DNA of 64,000 nucleotides from Arcuatula senhousia (GCA_963971305.1 OZ020309.1:9479001-9543000); one strand, 5' to 3'; counted from the first letter of the stretch, positions 11,600 through 23,227 are shown. Program-made: numbers and translations. The notes: generated from the letters alone by a model not told the origin.

Positions 11600-12470
11600 A
11601 CCGGGTCTTAAATATTTCAAAATGCATTTGATTTCCATCTTCCTAGAGATCTCAACTGAGAATCTGTCAAACCTAATCTCATTGCCATAGTGCAGGCACC
11701 ATATCGAAAGCTGTGTGTTGTATAAAGATCGCTATTCACACCCAATTTGCTAAGTACTTTCTTTTGATTTATCCATCCCCGAATTCCTTCCTCGAAATAG
11801 GACTTAAATTTGGGTGACAAAACAAAGGGTCCTCATTTTTTCCTCTATATGTAAGAAATGATTTAACCCATTTTATTTGGCAAAATTCTAGTGGATATTG
11901 GGATTTTATAACAATACTAGAGACTGAACCTGGAGCGGAATGTTTAAATGATTTAAAGTTTATAAGCAGGCATTCGATAGAGTTATCTGTAGAAAGTACA
12001 ATGTCATTTATCTTTAAGCAATGATTTGTATCTGACGAGAAAGTAAATTCCCCAAGCCTCAAAAACCCTTAAAAAGCTGTCAAAAAACATAGCGATATAC
12101 AACGATTGATAAAAACCATTTTCATATGTAAGCAGAATGGTTAACATTCTGTCAAGTAATGATTTTGTAATAGGTTATCGACTTTCCTTTGTTGGTCGTA
12201 ATTTTAAACCCCCTTTTAGCAGTTGTTTTACAACAAATGAAGATGCTGGATCAGGATAATTAAACATTTTATGCACGTAGCTTAATGCAGAATTGTAAGA
12301 TAAAAGAGTCGCAGAGCTCATACCTTTTTGAAACATATAAGTTAAAAATAAAACAACCGTTGCATTGGCTACTGGTATATTTGCATCACTTTGATCTAAA
12401 TGTTTGTCACAGAACTCAGTAAACAGTTTCCAAACTCTTGTATAAGATTTTCTAGTGGATACTGCAAGTG
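11600..12470 (-). pseudogene. Tyrosine recombinase of the Ngaro/DIRS-like element
   Basis: The minus strand encodes an N-terminal SAM-like part with 'LRPTKESR' (about 12200) and 'FFDSFLRVFEAWG' (about 12060), then the catalytic part. The latter includes 'KSYFEEGIRGW' and the hallmark 'THSFRYGACTMAMRLGLT' (about 11650-11700) with the His-x-x-Arg of tyrosine recombinases. The frame ends just after 'GRWKSNAF'. The expected Lys-Tyr-Leu-Arg segment with the nucleophilic Tyr follows immediately in another frame, so the catalytic residue has been shifted out. An additional stop lies near 12190. The enzyme would have integrated a circular DNA intermediate. Confidence 0.65.
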
Positions 12471-12569
12471 AAGATGTTAAAAGATCCTGTCACGCGGCAA
12501 CTTCATTTAAGTGGGCAACGAAGGGAGTGGTGGTGTTTTCGTTGGATTTGCGTCTGCTGTAGGCAAAAA

Positions 12570-13037
12570 CTTCTTGAAAACCTGAATATTTGAACGAGAG
12601 AGTGCATCGCTTTATATATTTTCTTTTGTATTTAAATATTGTGCTTTAAGACGTATGTTTAACTTAAGTGCTTGAAATACTAATCGTCTCATTAAATACA
12701 TGATTTTTGGTTCCTTGCTCGTTTGTTTATTTATAACTTGGACCAGTGCTTGATTGTCGCACATAATTAAAATCGACTTGTTTGTAAAAAAAACTGTCCC
12801 CATATTTCAAACGCAAGGACTATTGGGTAAAACTCAAGCAAGATAATGTTCTGCCCTAACCACTCATTGTTCCATTTTCCATAAAACCACGATTTTTCAA
12901 AAACGGCACCATAGCCAATGGAACCCGAAGCATCAGTGAAAAGCTTGATAGTATCGGAGGTAACCCAGTGGTCATCAAAAAAGAAATATTTTCCATTGAA
13001 ATCTTTTCAAAAGTTAAGCCAGACAAGCAAGTCCTCC
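12570..13037 (-). pseudogene. RNase H-like domain of the Ngaro/DIRS-like element
   Basis: The minus strand encodes 'LFTDASGSIGYGAVFEKSW' (about 12930), the first catalytic block of retrotransposon RNase H, then 'IMCDNQALVQVINKQTS' with the second Asp (about 12740) and 'YLNTKENI' just before an expected 'DALSR'. A stop lies at about 12804, a second one follows 'ENI', and the segment is out of frame with the RT. It would degrade the RNA strand during reverse transcription. Confidence 0.55.
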
Positions 13038-14219
13038 TTACATTGTTTTTCTTAATCTAGTGTGATGAAACGGTTGTTTTATCCCAATTGTTATGTCGAA
13101 CAACCGACATAAAAATGGCCTTCCTGGTAAAATAACCTGACATGCAAAATTAAGTAGACCCAAAAGAGAGTGTAACTCTCTAAGAGTCACCTTTTTCTTT
13201 CTTAAAAATTCTTGAATCATTGAACTACACTTAATTATTTTTTCGCTTGGAAGTCTAGCTATTTGAGCAACTGTATCAATTTCAATTCCCAAAAAAGTTA
13301 ATGTGGTACTAGGACCTTCTGTTTTCTCCTCATAAATGGGAATACCAATATTCCCACATATCCTTCGAAAAATATCAAGACTAATTTTACACTCCTGTTC
13401 TGATTTATACACAAAAAGGAAATCGTCTAAAACATGGTATATCAAAGCATTGGGCATATAGTTGACAATTAACCACTCAATAGCAGAGCTAAATATTTCA
13501 AAAATATAACAGGAAGAAGAACACCCCATTGGCAAACATTTATCAAAATAGTATTTGCACTCCCAGTTAATTCCAAACAGATGGTAATCTTTTGGTCTCA
13601 ACGGAATGATTCTAAATGCTGATGCAATGTCACTTTTTGCAAGATATGCAACAGTACCTATTTTCTTAATTACTTTTATTGCATCCTCTAATTTACTGTA
13701 TTGTACGGTTGAAAATTGAATTAGTATATGATCATTCACAGATGATCCTTTTGGGTACGATAAATGTTGAATTAAACGAAAATAAGTTGTTTTTTTCTTT
13801 GCACAAAGCCCGATTGGTGACAAATATAAATTTTTGTAAGGCGGAAATTGAAATGGGCCTGCTATTCTTCCAAGTTCTATCTCTTTCTCAATTTTCGTGT
13901 TTACTTCCAATGGCCTTTCCAGTGCTGATCTTAGATTGTGATAATTGAGTGTAGGGGCAAAATTTTGACAATGAACTGAAAAGTCAAGCGTAAAACCTTT
14001 AACCAAATATTCGTGTATCTTTTGATCATAACCTAGTAAATAGAAGCTCAGAACTTTAGGGTCTATAGGAGTTGGGAGATCATATTCTATTTCCTCTATT
14101 GTTTGGGCGAAAGCTCCGAAAATTGTTCTGTGTGGGTGCGCTAAGAGATTGTTGATAGTACTGACTCGCATTGGCTTGTCGTACTTCATTTGGGGCTTTT
14201 GGCATGCGGAATTTATCAT
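13038..14219 (-). CDS. Reverse transcriptase of the Ngaro/DIRS-like element
   Basis: An open frame of 393 codons encodes a DIRS-type reverse transcriptase. Visible motifs are 'KKKTTYFRLIQHLSYPKGSS' (about residues 142-161), 'KSDIASAFRIIPL', 'CLPMGCSSSCYIFE' and the catalytic 'HVLDDFLFVY'. The Leu-Asp-Asp in place of Tyr-x-Asp-Asp is usual in DIRS and Ngaro elements. The thumb region with 'LHSLLGLLNFACQVILPGR' follows. The frame is open over the RT core, but both the gag upstream and the RNase H downstream are displaced by frameshifts, so the copy is not functional as a unit. Confidence 0.75.
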   Translation of the reverse strand: MINSACQKPQMKYDKPMRVSTINNLLAHPHRTIFGAFAQTIEEIEYDLPTPIDPKVLSFYLLGYDQKIHEYLVKGFTLDFSVHCQNFAPTLNYHNLRSALERPLEVNTKIEKEIELGRIAGPFQFPPYKNLYLSPIGLCAKKKTTYFRLIQHLSYPKGSSVNDHILIQFSTVQYSKLEDAIKVIKKIGTVAYLAKSDIASAFRIIPLRPKDYHLFGINWECKYYFDKCLPMGCSSSCYIFEIFSSAIEWLIVNYMPNALIYHVLDDFLFVYKSEQECKISLDIFRRICGNIGIPIYEEKTEGPSTTLTFLGIEIDTVAQIARLPSEKIIKCSSMIQEFLRKKKVTLRELHSLLGLLNFACQVILPGRPFLCRLFDITIGIKQPFHHTRLRKTM

Positions 14220-15366
14220 TTGATGTTCCCATATGTATACCCGAACCTTGAGTTGAAGGGCAAGAGTTGATTGATGGATGCATCAAAGTACATTTAAAGC
14301 ATCTATGATTGTACTTACAAGGAAATTTGCAGGAAATTCCGGAGTGGTATTTTTGACAAAAGCCGTTTGGAATTTCTATCTGGGGCTGCAGTTGCTGCTT
14401 AGAGAATGTCACATTAGCTTGATCAAGCCGAGCATCTAACCACAGGGATTGATGATTGTTATCCCATGACAGACCCAGTGTTCTTTTTAGCTTTCTAAAT
14501 TGTTCGTTATAGAAACGCCAATTTCCCCCTTTTTCTCAAGACGCCTAACAGTTACAATGTACCGTAACATAGCCTCACTTTCAGTTGGGTACCTTTGCAA
14601 ATATACCGACATATAGATGAAGAACACCGATAACCACTGATCTATGTTTTGTAGTTTTTTACTACTTTCTTCCTTGAACCCTAACTTTTGGGCACCCTTT
14701 TCTGAACCCGACAAAACCAGTTTGAATTCTTTTTCCTCAGCCTGTATGCAATTGAGGTCTACGTAATCCCCCGCCCAAATTTGAGATTTAATTTTTTCAG
14801 GCACCTGGGTAGACAATGGGACATTTTGATGAACATAATTACTTGAATTACCGTTAAAGTTATTCATTGTTCTTTGACTGTCCTCCATTTGAAATTCAGG
14901 AACTCCCCTTGATCCAATAGATGTATCATTGTTCAATCTTGTAATTGCAAAGCTTCATGGAATAGAAGAATTGTCAGTACTTGAAACTTGTGGTTGGCAC
15001 ATCGCCTGGTGAATTGTAGATGGGGACACACTCTATGTTGTTTCAAGTGTTTGCGAAAGCCTCCGTGGAAGTGGATGTTGAAGCTCGATTATCGTTATTT
15101 CCACTGAGAGACGTTTGTGGTTGTGTATTGAAATGTTCCACGATTGTTTTTTGTAAACTGGTGAAACTTTCAGTCAAAAGTTTTAATGTTCCAACAATGT
15201 CTCCTTCCGCTTCCTTTTCATTATTGTTTTTGCTTGCACTTGTTCTTTTTCGGCCTTCGTACGCGTCCGACGGGGCAGTTGGAGTTGTTCTCTTCGTTCT
15301 TCGCTCCCGAGTTACTCGGGAGCCAGGCATTCTGCAAGATAAACTAAACGGTAGAGTTGTTTTCAA
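14080..15366 (-). pseudogene. Gag-like protein of the Ngaro/DIRS-like element
   Basis: Three minus-strand segments belong together. The first, 15366-15043, is basic and Ser/Thr-rich ('GSRVTRERRTKRTTPTAPSD'). The second, 14936-14487, includes 'SQIWAGDYVDLNCI' and 'WLSVFFIYMSVYLQRYP'. The third, 14412-14080, holds a zinc-knuckle-like Cys/His cluster ('FCQKYHSGISCKFPCKYNH'). This arrangement, a helical gag core followed by a CCCH-type knuckle, is common in DIRS and Ngaro ORF1 products. Breaks lie near 14950-15040 and near 14480. Confidence 0.55.
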
Positions 15367-15464
15367 AATCTGAAGTATAAAGGTATAACTATATACCTTA
15401 ATATATATCTATGACAATTAAAACATGCAATGTTTATTTTGGCCACTAACATAAATGTAGTGAC

Positions 15465-15835
15465 AATAAACACATGGTAATTGAAACAAAAACGTCCACA
15501 TGTGTATAATATGAGAAAGCATAAAAAAAGATGGCAAATAGATTGAATTAGCGACTCCAAGTGTATAAATATTACAAACAACTGAAACACATGGTAATGA
15601 AAAAACGACTCCCTGTGTATAAGTATTTTATAAACACATGGTAATATATTACAAATAAAAACGTCCCCATGTGCATCATATGATAAAGCGACAAAACACA
15701 TGGTAATGAGAAAACGACTCCAGGTGTATAAATATTAATAAACACATGGTAATATATAGAAAAATGTCCCATGTGCATAATAAGATTAAGCAACAAAACA
15801 CATGTATTGAAAGAACGACTCCATGTGTATAGAAT
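15465..15835. repeat. Two-part higher-order tandem repeat
   Basis: 'ACACATGGTAAT' alternates with two spacer types. One contains 'CGACTCC.TGTGTATAA.TATT', the other 'ACGTCCCCATGTGCATCATATGA'. Together they make a composite period of about 120 bp with roughly three copies. The block lies between the gag start and the SGNH hydrolase, where Ngaro-type elements have non-coding terminal repeats. Minus-strand open frames across it are repeat artefacts. Confidence 0.6.
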
Positions 15836-15981
15836 GTTACTGACAACATATCATGAAATCGACTCAATTTGCCAATACTATATAGTAAATGACTTAAAGC
15901 TTCTTTTGCCATATCCAATAAAATAAAAATAGCCAGTGTCTATCGTACTGTACCATTTGCACAACTTATAACAACGCCTCT

Positions 15982-16484
15982 TTAACTACGATACAATCTA
16001 AAGGACCCTATTCTATTAAGGTGAACTCCATCATTATCTAAAATATTAGTTTTTGAATGCTGTAAACCTGTGTGCCTCCATATCAAAAAGGTATTCTCAA
16101 GACCCGCCTTTTTCTCTAAAATTGCATCAAGGCATGATACCTTTAAATTATATGCTTCAACAGACACTTTAGATTTTCTAAGTTTGTTTCTTCTGAAATT
16201 TAGTCCCACGGCTACAATCCGTGATTTCAAATGCATGATAAGTTGCGATATTTCCCTTGCAACCTTTACAGCTGATTTTTCAAAATTTGTTAAGTCATTA
16301 CCCCCTATCTGAATAAAAATGACTTCAGGATCAAATTCGTTAATATCCTTCAACATATTAAACAAATCATTTACACAACCACCACTTATACCTTTAAAAC
16401 GTACACCATTTTGGGTAAACCAAAATTTCCACAGATGCAACCAATGCGTCGAATATGAGAACTACCGATGATTAATACCTTCAT
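15982..16484 (-). pseudogene. SGNH/GDSL-type hydrolase domain
   Basis: The minus strand begins at an ATG (complement of 16482-16484) with 'MKVLIIGSSHIRRIG', which contains the block I nucleophile Ser in a GSSH setting. After a one-base shift it continues with 'ISGGCVNDL', block III 'IQIGGNDL' and block V 'DGVHLNRIG' with the Asp-x-x-His pair. These are the blocks of the SGNH hydrolase superfamily. Such domains are known from some Ngaro/DIRS-group and LINE retroelements, where their role is unclear. The frameshift near 16440 makes this a pseudogene. Confidence 0.65.
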
Positions 16485-16689
16485 TATCAATAATTAAAGG
16501 TATTATAACTTATCTTACCTCTAAAGTTGGTTATTCTCACAAATATATAAAGCTATATACTCCCAAAAGATGATAATCACATTAAATTTTTGAATTACAA
16601 CTATGGTCTCAAAAGTTGTAATAATCACAAGACATTTTTATAATGATTTAACAAATATAATATTTAAATAATGTTAATTTGTGACTATT

Positions 16690-17400
16690 TACATCTAATA
16701 TATCCGAAGGAACTTGAGATAAAGGAAACTACAGATTCTAGGAGGTCTGCTTCATATTTGGATCTATTTCTCGAAATTGACACACAAGGCTCTGTACAAG
16801 GCTTTATGACAAATGTGATGACTTCAACTTTCCAATAGTTAACTTTCCCTTTCTGTGTAGCAACATTCCGTCCGCCCCAGCATATGGAGTTTACGTATCA
16901 CAATTGATTAGTTATTCCAGAGCATGTGGGGAGTACAACGACTTCCTTGATAGAGCTACACGGCTGACAAGCAAATTGTTAACACAGTGGTACGTTGCTC
17001 CCAGGTTGTTGTCATCACTCAAGAAATTTTACGGACGACATCATGTGCTTGTTTACAAATACGGGATTTCTATCTCTCAGATGAGCACAGATGTTGGTTT
17101 GACATAGAGTTTTGTAATGTCATCCTTTCCGGATTTGACCAACACTTAATCGATCTTTGGCAACGTGACGGGTGTGCTATAGCAAGCAGGAACTGCTTAC
17201 TCTTCCGGAGCACCTGAGTTCACTCTCGTTTCGACTTGAGTTCACGTTGCTAAATGCGGTTTCGTTGTTATGTGTGTGTGTGTTTTATGTTGTTATGTGG
17301 TTTGTTTTGTTGTGATGAGTTTTTGTCTGCCGGTTTTGTCTTAGTCTTTACGGTTTTATGATACTGATTACCCCTTTGGTACACCTTTGCAATTCGTATA
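16690..17400 (+). mobile_element. 5'-truncated Penelope-like (Naiad-type) RT fragment
   Basis: It starts at 'CTAATATATCCGAAGGAACT' in the RT domain, contains the disrupted 'SASYLDLFLEID' motif, then 'IPSAPAYGVYVSQLISYSRAC' split by frame changes. It ends with the C-terminus '...STDVGLT' at 17107 and the family 3' tail ('GCTTACTCTTCCGGAGCACC' at about 17193). It belongs to the same subfamily as the minus-strand fragment at 9446-9919. Confidence 0.65.
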
Positions 17401-18205
17401 AAATTTACAGAACACATTTTCAATACGTAATCAGAGCGCACTCTGCATTTATTAAACATTAGCCGCACCTCCTCAATTTTGATTGGTTTAACTTTTCTCA
17501 TGCTATATGAATATTCATGAACCAGTACAAATTCCACAAAAGTCTTTATTTCTGTATATGTTATTTGTATATGATATTTGTGTTTGTTTTGTATTTGCGG
17601 AACCCGTAAGGGTTTTATGTTTTGCAAATAAAGTCAAATATTTAATGAAATTAATATGTAACTTTACAGTTTACTGAATATAATATTATAAGGGTCATAC
17701 AAAATGTCAATTTCATATGAAATTAAATATGGGTCATGAAATTGTCATTTTTTTATAAGTATGGGTAATGAATTCAAATCGAAAAAGACACATCCCGATC
17801 AAAAATATTACCAAGTCCCCCCTGGGGATGCACATAGACACTTTTAAAGGGTGTTTTTAAATGTTTTAAATGTATAATAACATTCGTTGTAATATCGATC
17901 GTCTTTTTATCTCAACATATTAAAAACAAACCCTATCGATCAACAAAATAAATGACTTAGGATTTAAACTATTCTGAATATCCGACGATCAGCATAAGAA
18001 AAGTAGAGGGCTGGGCGTACATGACTCACAGACGAAGCAGGATGTAATATGGCGACATATCTGTCAAGGAGCATAAACTTGGACAGTTAGCTTTATCGAC
18101 TGGCTTTATCATAAGAGGAGCAAACGTTTTTTTATGGGTTGAACTTTATCATATCAAATGGACTTTGAAAAAGGACCGTGATTTTGTGAATATAAGCAAA
18201 ATACA
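17401..18205. other. Intergenic and 5' flank of B-box copy B
   Basis: No gene is seen. From about 17820 the sequence is shared with the 5' flanks of copies C (about 22830-23227) and D (about 28040-28429), including 'ACAAATCCTATCGATCAACA'-like, 'GCAGGATGTAATATGGCGA' and 'GAATATAAGCAAAATACA' just before the ATG. The shared block marks the start of the tandem unit and probably contains the promoter and 5' UTR. Confidence 0.4.
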
Positions 18206-19891
18206 ATGGCAAGCTCTCAATCCTTAAAGAAAGGTCAAACACCGATAAATTGTCAACTTTGTGAAATAGAGAGGACAATCGTTTGTAAATGCGTGGAATG
18301 TAATTGACTTTTATGTAGGAACTGTATTAAACAACATTCTAAATTCAAAAACGCACAGTTTCACAAACTTTTGGACATAAAGGATATAGGAAGCCATAGA
18401 GGTGAGATAGACTTCCAGTGTATTCCTTGTGAGATCCATCCAGATCAAATGTGCTGTCTTTCCTGTAAACCATGCGATACCCTTGTTTGTCCTCAGTGTA
18501 TAGCGAAAGCTCATAAAAAGCATGACCTGATAGAAATCAAAGAAGCTTATACTACCAAACAAGACATTCTTAAATCTGGAAAATGGCAAGTTGAGAAAGA
18601 CATTAAGCAAATAGATTCAAAAGAAGCTCAGCTAGAAACCCTTAGTACCAATGAGAAAGCAAACATAGAGAAACTCAAAGAGGATGTGAAAACCCATATG
18701 GATCGTGTAAAACAATCAGTTGATGATTTAGGCACAAAATATCTTGATGATTTAAACCAGACTGGAAACAAACTAAATGCAACAGTCCATAAAGATAGAA
18801 AAGATCTTACTAAAGCCAAAGAAGTTCTAAATCAAAAACTCATCGGTGCCGAAGACTTGCTTCAGACTATGGATGCCTCAAGGTTCTTCAAACACGCCAA
18901 GTCTATGACCGCAAATTTAAAGCAAACAGATTTACCGAAAACGAACTCAACGTATCAATCTGCTGTAGAATTCGTTCCACAGAAGCTGGCGAATATAGGA
19001 GGGATAAGGTTTAGTGATGTTACTCCATCTACCGAGAAAAAAATTGAAGCATCCATTATAGAGACATATACAACTGATTTGTCGCGGATAGGCTGCATAC
19101 TGCCTGACCAGAATGACAAAGTATGGATCGGCACTTACAGCGACAGCAAGTTTTACCACGCACAAATAAAGGACATGCAAGTTGATGTAATGGAAAAAAG
19201 AAATATAAAGGTATGTGACATGGCGCGGTTATCTCAGAACAAAGTTCTACTCTCTGTTTGTGAACACCGTCTCAAAGTTCTAGACACACACACTAATGAC
19301 GTGACAGACTCCGTCTTTAATGTCAACCCATTTCAATCACTAGGAGTATACGTTACTGAAGATTGTAAAGTTATGATAGGAGCTTTTACCTACAATAGGA
19401 AAGCTGTGCTGGTTTTTGATGATAAAGCAAAGAAAGAGGCCGTTTATGAACATGATCAATATCAACAACCTATCTTTACATATCCGAGGAAACTTACCAG
19501 CACATCCAATGGACATATACATGTTGTGGATTATTATAATAATAAAAATGATAAAGGAGGAACAGTTATTGTCCTAGATAGAAATGGCGGCATAATCAAC
19601 AGGTATACGGGAAATACCGAGATCAACAAGAAGTTTCTATTTCGACCATATGACATTGTGACGTCACCGACAGATCGTGTCGTTGTAACAGATCCTGACA
19701 GTAACGCTCTCCATATTCTGGATAATACAGGAGAGTTACTGACGTTCCTTGACACTAGACTGAAGGGAATCATGTATCTGCACTCACTGGCTTTCATTGA
19801 CAATGAACATTTACTTTTAGGCTGCGCACGTCCTATTGGCAGCAGTTCAAAGGATGCGAAGATTCACAAACTGAAAGTATGTGGGCTCTGA
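18206..19891 (+). pseudogene. B-box / coiled-coil / propeller TRIM-like gene, copy B (nonsense codon in B-box 1)
   Basis: The gene begins at the ATG shared by copies C and D ('MASSQSLKKGQTPINC'). Codon 34 is TGA (18305-18307), where both C and D have TTA for Leu. The remainder is open from there to 19891 in the same frame. It encodes the second B-box ('CCLSCKPCDTLVCPQC'), a coiled coil rich in Lys and Glu, and the C-terminal repeated region with 'LPDQNDKVWIG', 'RLKVLDTHTNDVTDSVFNV', 'HVVDYYNN' and 'ALHILDNTGELLTFLD'. A protein from an internal start would lack the first zinc finger but keep the rest. It is either a recent pseudogene or a truncated form. Confidence 0.75.
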
Positions 19892-22800
19892 AACTGTTTA
19901 TTTTAGACTAAAAAAAACAAACTGAAATTTCATATGAATACAGAAATAGAATGTATGTTTCTGATTGTATTTATGTCAAGCAGATTATTTTTATTGTAAT
20001 TTATATGTCTTTCTTTTTATGCATGATTGGGTTTATATACCAATAATAAAGAGGCATAGATTGACATTTATATTGAATACATACATAAATACCAATAAAG
20101 TAGAAAATTTCATGTATATGTAAAGCTTGAATAAGATCGGTACCAATGGGACATTCGTATATCGTAAGTTTGCAAAAATAATAACAAAATCAGCAGGCAT
20201 AAAAGACAACGAAAAAGGAAAACAAGAAATCACAATTATAAAGGATGCGAAGAAGTACAAGTGGGATGTTTTTATATACCAAGGTTGACAAGACCACGAC
20301 AAAATCAGTACCCAAAAATGACCAAGACACAGACAAAAAATACGACCAAAACAACTTAACTGCAATTAGGATCTCAACCCAGGTCAAATCAAAATTGAGA
20401 TAAGTATGATAAGGTGCTTTCGTAGAAGAAGTAGTTGATGCTTTTTGTAATATAAACATACCTTGCTGCTTTATTAAAAAAAGGATTTGACTTCCAGTAA
20501 CAAAGAGATTGACACTCCGTGAAAACTGAGCAATAAATGCCTTTTATTGTGAAAGTACTAAAACAGATAGGAGATGGAACTTACATGTAGGCTCGTAAAG
20601 AAGTTTGTTCCTCATATTTGGGATTTTTTTGTCTGATTTTTTAGATCCTCGGGGTTTAATATGCTTGAATTTTACCAATGAACCCCCCAATTTTCTTTTG
20701 ATTTTTTATACAAAATTATAAATGATTCTTGAGTTCAAGACCATTCCAGGTATAATTTTGAAAACAACAAAACTTCCGAACTCTTGTTATCAATCTCATA
20801 ATGGTACACTAAATATGAGGCTGGCAAGTTTTTTGGGATGTCATACATTTTAGAAAGCGTAAAGTTGCAAATCAGCAGCAACGCAAATGTAATGAAAACT
20901 TTAGAGAACCCCCTTTCCCGCCAAAAATATAAATGCATATAGCATTAAAACGAGCATATGGACCTACAATTTTTATTCTCATTTTTAACATTTGTCTAAT
21001 TGAAAACTGAAAGTCGTTGATCGTGACATTTAATATGTCACTCGGTCAATAGCGGACAAAGAGAAATAACCCAATAAGACATAGGGCATAATATACAGTT
21101 ATTTAATGTGTAGCCAGGCAATGGATCAGAATATTTTCCCCGAGGTATCCAGATTAGCTTAATGTTCTATCGCCCGAAGCCGTAGGCTAAGGGCAATAGA
21201 ACATTGAGCTAATCTGGATACACATTCAATTACTGTTTTATTACCTAATATTTTTAAATAAAATTATTAGTCGTATTGTGTTGAAAGAAATTTAGGTTAT
21301 TTTTTCCATATACTTTTGAAAAATATAAAAAAAAATAAAAAGATTGGGTTTAATGACCATTTGAATTACGCCGGTTTAAACCAGAACACACATGTTGCAC
21401 GGACTTCACGTTGATAATAGATATTCATGTTTATAAATCGTCCAATCAAATTTGAGGTCAAAATGTCAACAGGCAATAGAACGTCACCAGGCAATAGAAC
21501 ACCCTTCTATTGCCCGGTAGAATGTGATAATGGTCAAAATTAAAATATAGTTAATAGAATAGGAAATTTTATTATATTAGGTAATAAATTATACTAATTT
21601 TTCACAAACTTAATTGAACAAAATGTTCAGCAAATTAATTCCGTCGAGAAGAAAATTTAAACTTATTCGGTCGAGAAGACGATTTAAAAACTTTGTAAAA
21701 CATATTCATGGACAGAAAAGTAAAAAAACATCATTGAGAGATTTCTTAATTACAAATTTGTAATTCTTAAGAAACAAAATTAAGCCCTCATTTCAAGACT
21801 TCTTTATTGTTTCATTCCTTTTAGGAATACATTTTCCGTGATTGCAAGCCGCCGATATCTAACATAGTTTTTTTTCTGTGCTTATAACCAAGTATTTGAT
21901 TTCCAAAGAATCGAACTAAACGAATAAACGATGCAATAGCTACTTTTTAATCTTAAATTATAAACGTTTATTAAAATAAAGAATGAAGTCATTATAGTTG
22001 AACTGATCCATATGCTGGAAGTTAAAGGCTTTTATTTGAACAATTTCTAAGGGTGAGGAGAATGAAAAAAAGGATTATAAAATGAACATGAAACTTTGAT
22101 CATAAATATTTGATAGGATAGGAAAATTTTTGAGCGCCACTGAAAATGGAAAATGTGGGTATTATAGCGGAACACTCTGACTTTGAATGTTGGGCACTCA
22201 TTGCGGTCCACGAAGGGATTTATTACGGCCTAGAAGAGTGACATACGTTGGGTAAATATTTTCTGCGATCCAGGAGTGCATTCAGAAATTTCTGAAAAAG
22301 TACCCCTGCTAATTGTGTACACAAACCGAAAGGGTGGTAAGGGTTTCAGGCCTACCTTGCCAAGAATCCAGATGAAACTGATAAAGTTTCCGAGAAAAGG
22401 AGGACGACCAAAACCCCGAAACCCCAATTTGGATCAACCACTACGTACCGCTTTGCTCAGGTTTCGAGCTGTATAAGACATGTCAACACCTGTTAACAAG
22501 GGCTACATGTATCTTATTTTCTATTGCCAACCGATTCTTCACATGGGTGTAAATTTATGTATACGTTTCAGAATATTCCTAGATATAAGAAAAATATAAG
22601 CATGCATTAACCATAATGCAACGACCTTAAGAAAGTGGCCCCAAGAAAAAAGGGGCTACCATTGGATTGCATAATAAGACTCAGACAGCAAATTGTTTAT
22701 AAATTATATATGCATGAATTTAATATTTCTTTTAGAAGTATCTAAAGTTCATACCAATTGGTTTCCAAAATGCTGGAATAAAGCAAAGATTTTCATATAC

Positions 22801-23227
22801 AAAAACTTTTTGTTGGTCTTTGATGACCTTAGTTGTACAAAGGTGTTTTTAAATGCACAATGAACTCGGTGTAGTATCGTCTTTGTATCTCACCAAATTA
22901 AAAACAAATCCTATCGATCAACACAATAAATGACTTTAGGAATTAAACTATTTTGAATAACCAAAGATCAGCATAACGTATTGAAATAAAGAAAAGAAAA
23001 GGGCGGGGCGCACATGACTGACAGACGAAGCAGGATGTAATATGGCGACATATCTGTCAAGTATATTTTGATAATAAGTTAAACGTAAACGACTTTTAAC
23101 GTGCATAAACTTTGACTGTTAGCTTTATTATATAAGGAGTAAACCTTCTTTTATTATGGGTTGAACTTTATCATATCAAATGGACTTTGAAAAAGGAGCG
23201 TGATTTTGTGAATATAAGCAAAATACA
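19892..23227. other. Spacer between copies B and C
   Basis: No host gene is recognised. About 19905-21091 and 21588-22830 are the 3' part of the tandem unit, repeated after copy C. Short open frames near 22230-22476 recur at 27459-27708 but have no recognisable motif and are judged non-coding. An insertion at 21092-21587 contains a strong hairpin, and 22830-23227 is the conserved 5' flank of copy C. Confidence 0.5.
21092..21587. mobile_element. Short insertion with internal hairpin, unit 1 only
   Basis: Comparison with the paralogous spacer near 26140 shows an extra 495 bp here, flanked by ATAA on both sides (21088-21091 and 21584-21587), a plausible 4-bp target duplication. It contains a 31-bp inverted repeat (21145-21175 and 21191-21221) and several copies of the core 'GGCAATAGAAC'. 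It looks like a small non-autonomous element; the superfamily is unknown. Confidence 0.5.

Larger units (their letters stand above)
11560..16484 (-). mobile_element. Ngaro/DIRS-like tyrosine-recombinase retrotransposon, degraded
   Basis: Read on the minus strand the order is SGNH hydrolase, gag-like protein, DIRS-type RT, RNase H, then tyrosine recombinase. RT-RNase H-recombinase order with no adenine methylase fits Ngaro better than DIRS1. Every component carries stops or shifts. The outer boundaries are not resolved. The hydrolase at the 5' side, separated by a tandem-repeat block, may belong to the same element or to an adjoining relative. Confidence 0.6.

Noticed and set aside
15363..15918. 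Minus-strand open frames with repeated 'YHVF' and 'CFYL' type residues
   Set aside because: They translate the higher-order tandem repeat at 15465-15835 and have no coding signal.
22230..22476. Overlapping open frames on both strands, also present at 27459-27708
   Set aside because: They are conserved only because the whole segment is duplicated. No motif, no start context, and both strands are open, so non-coding is more likely.
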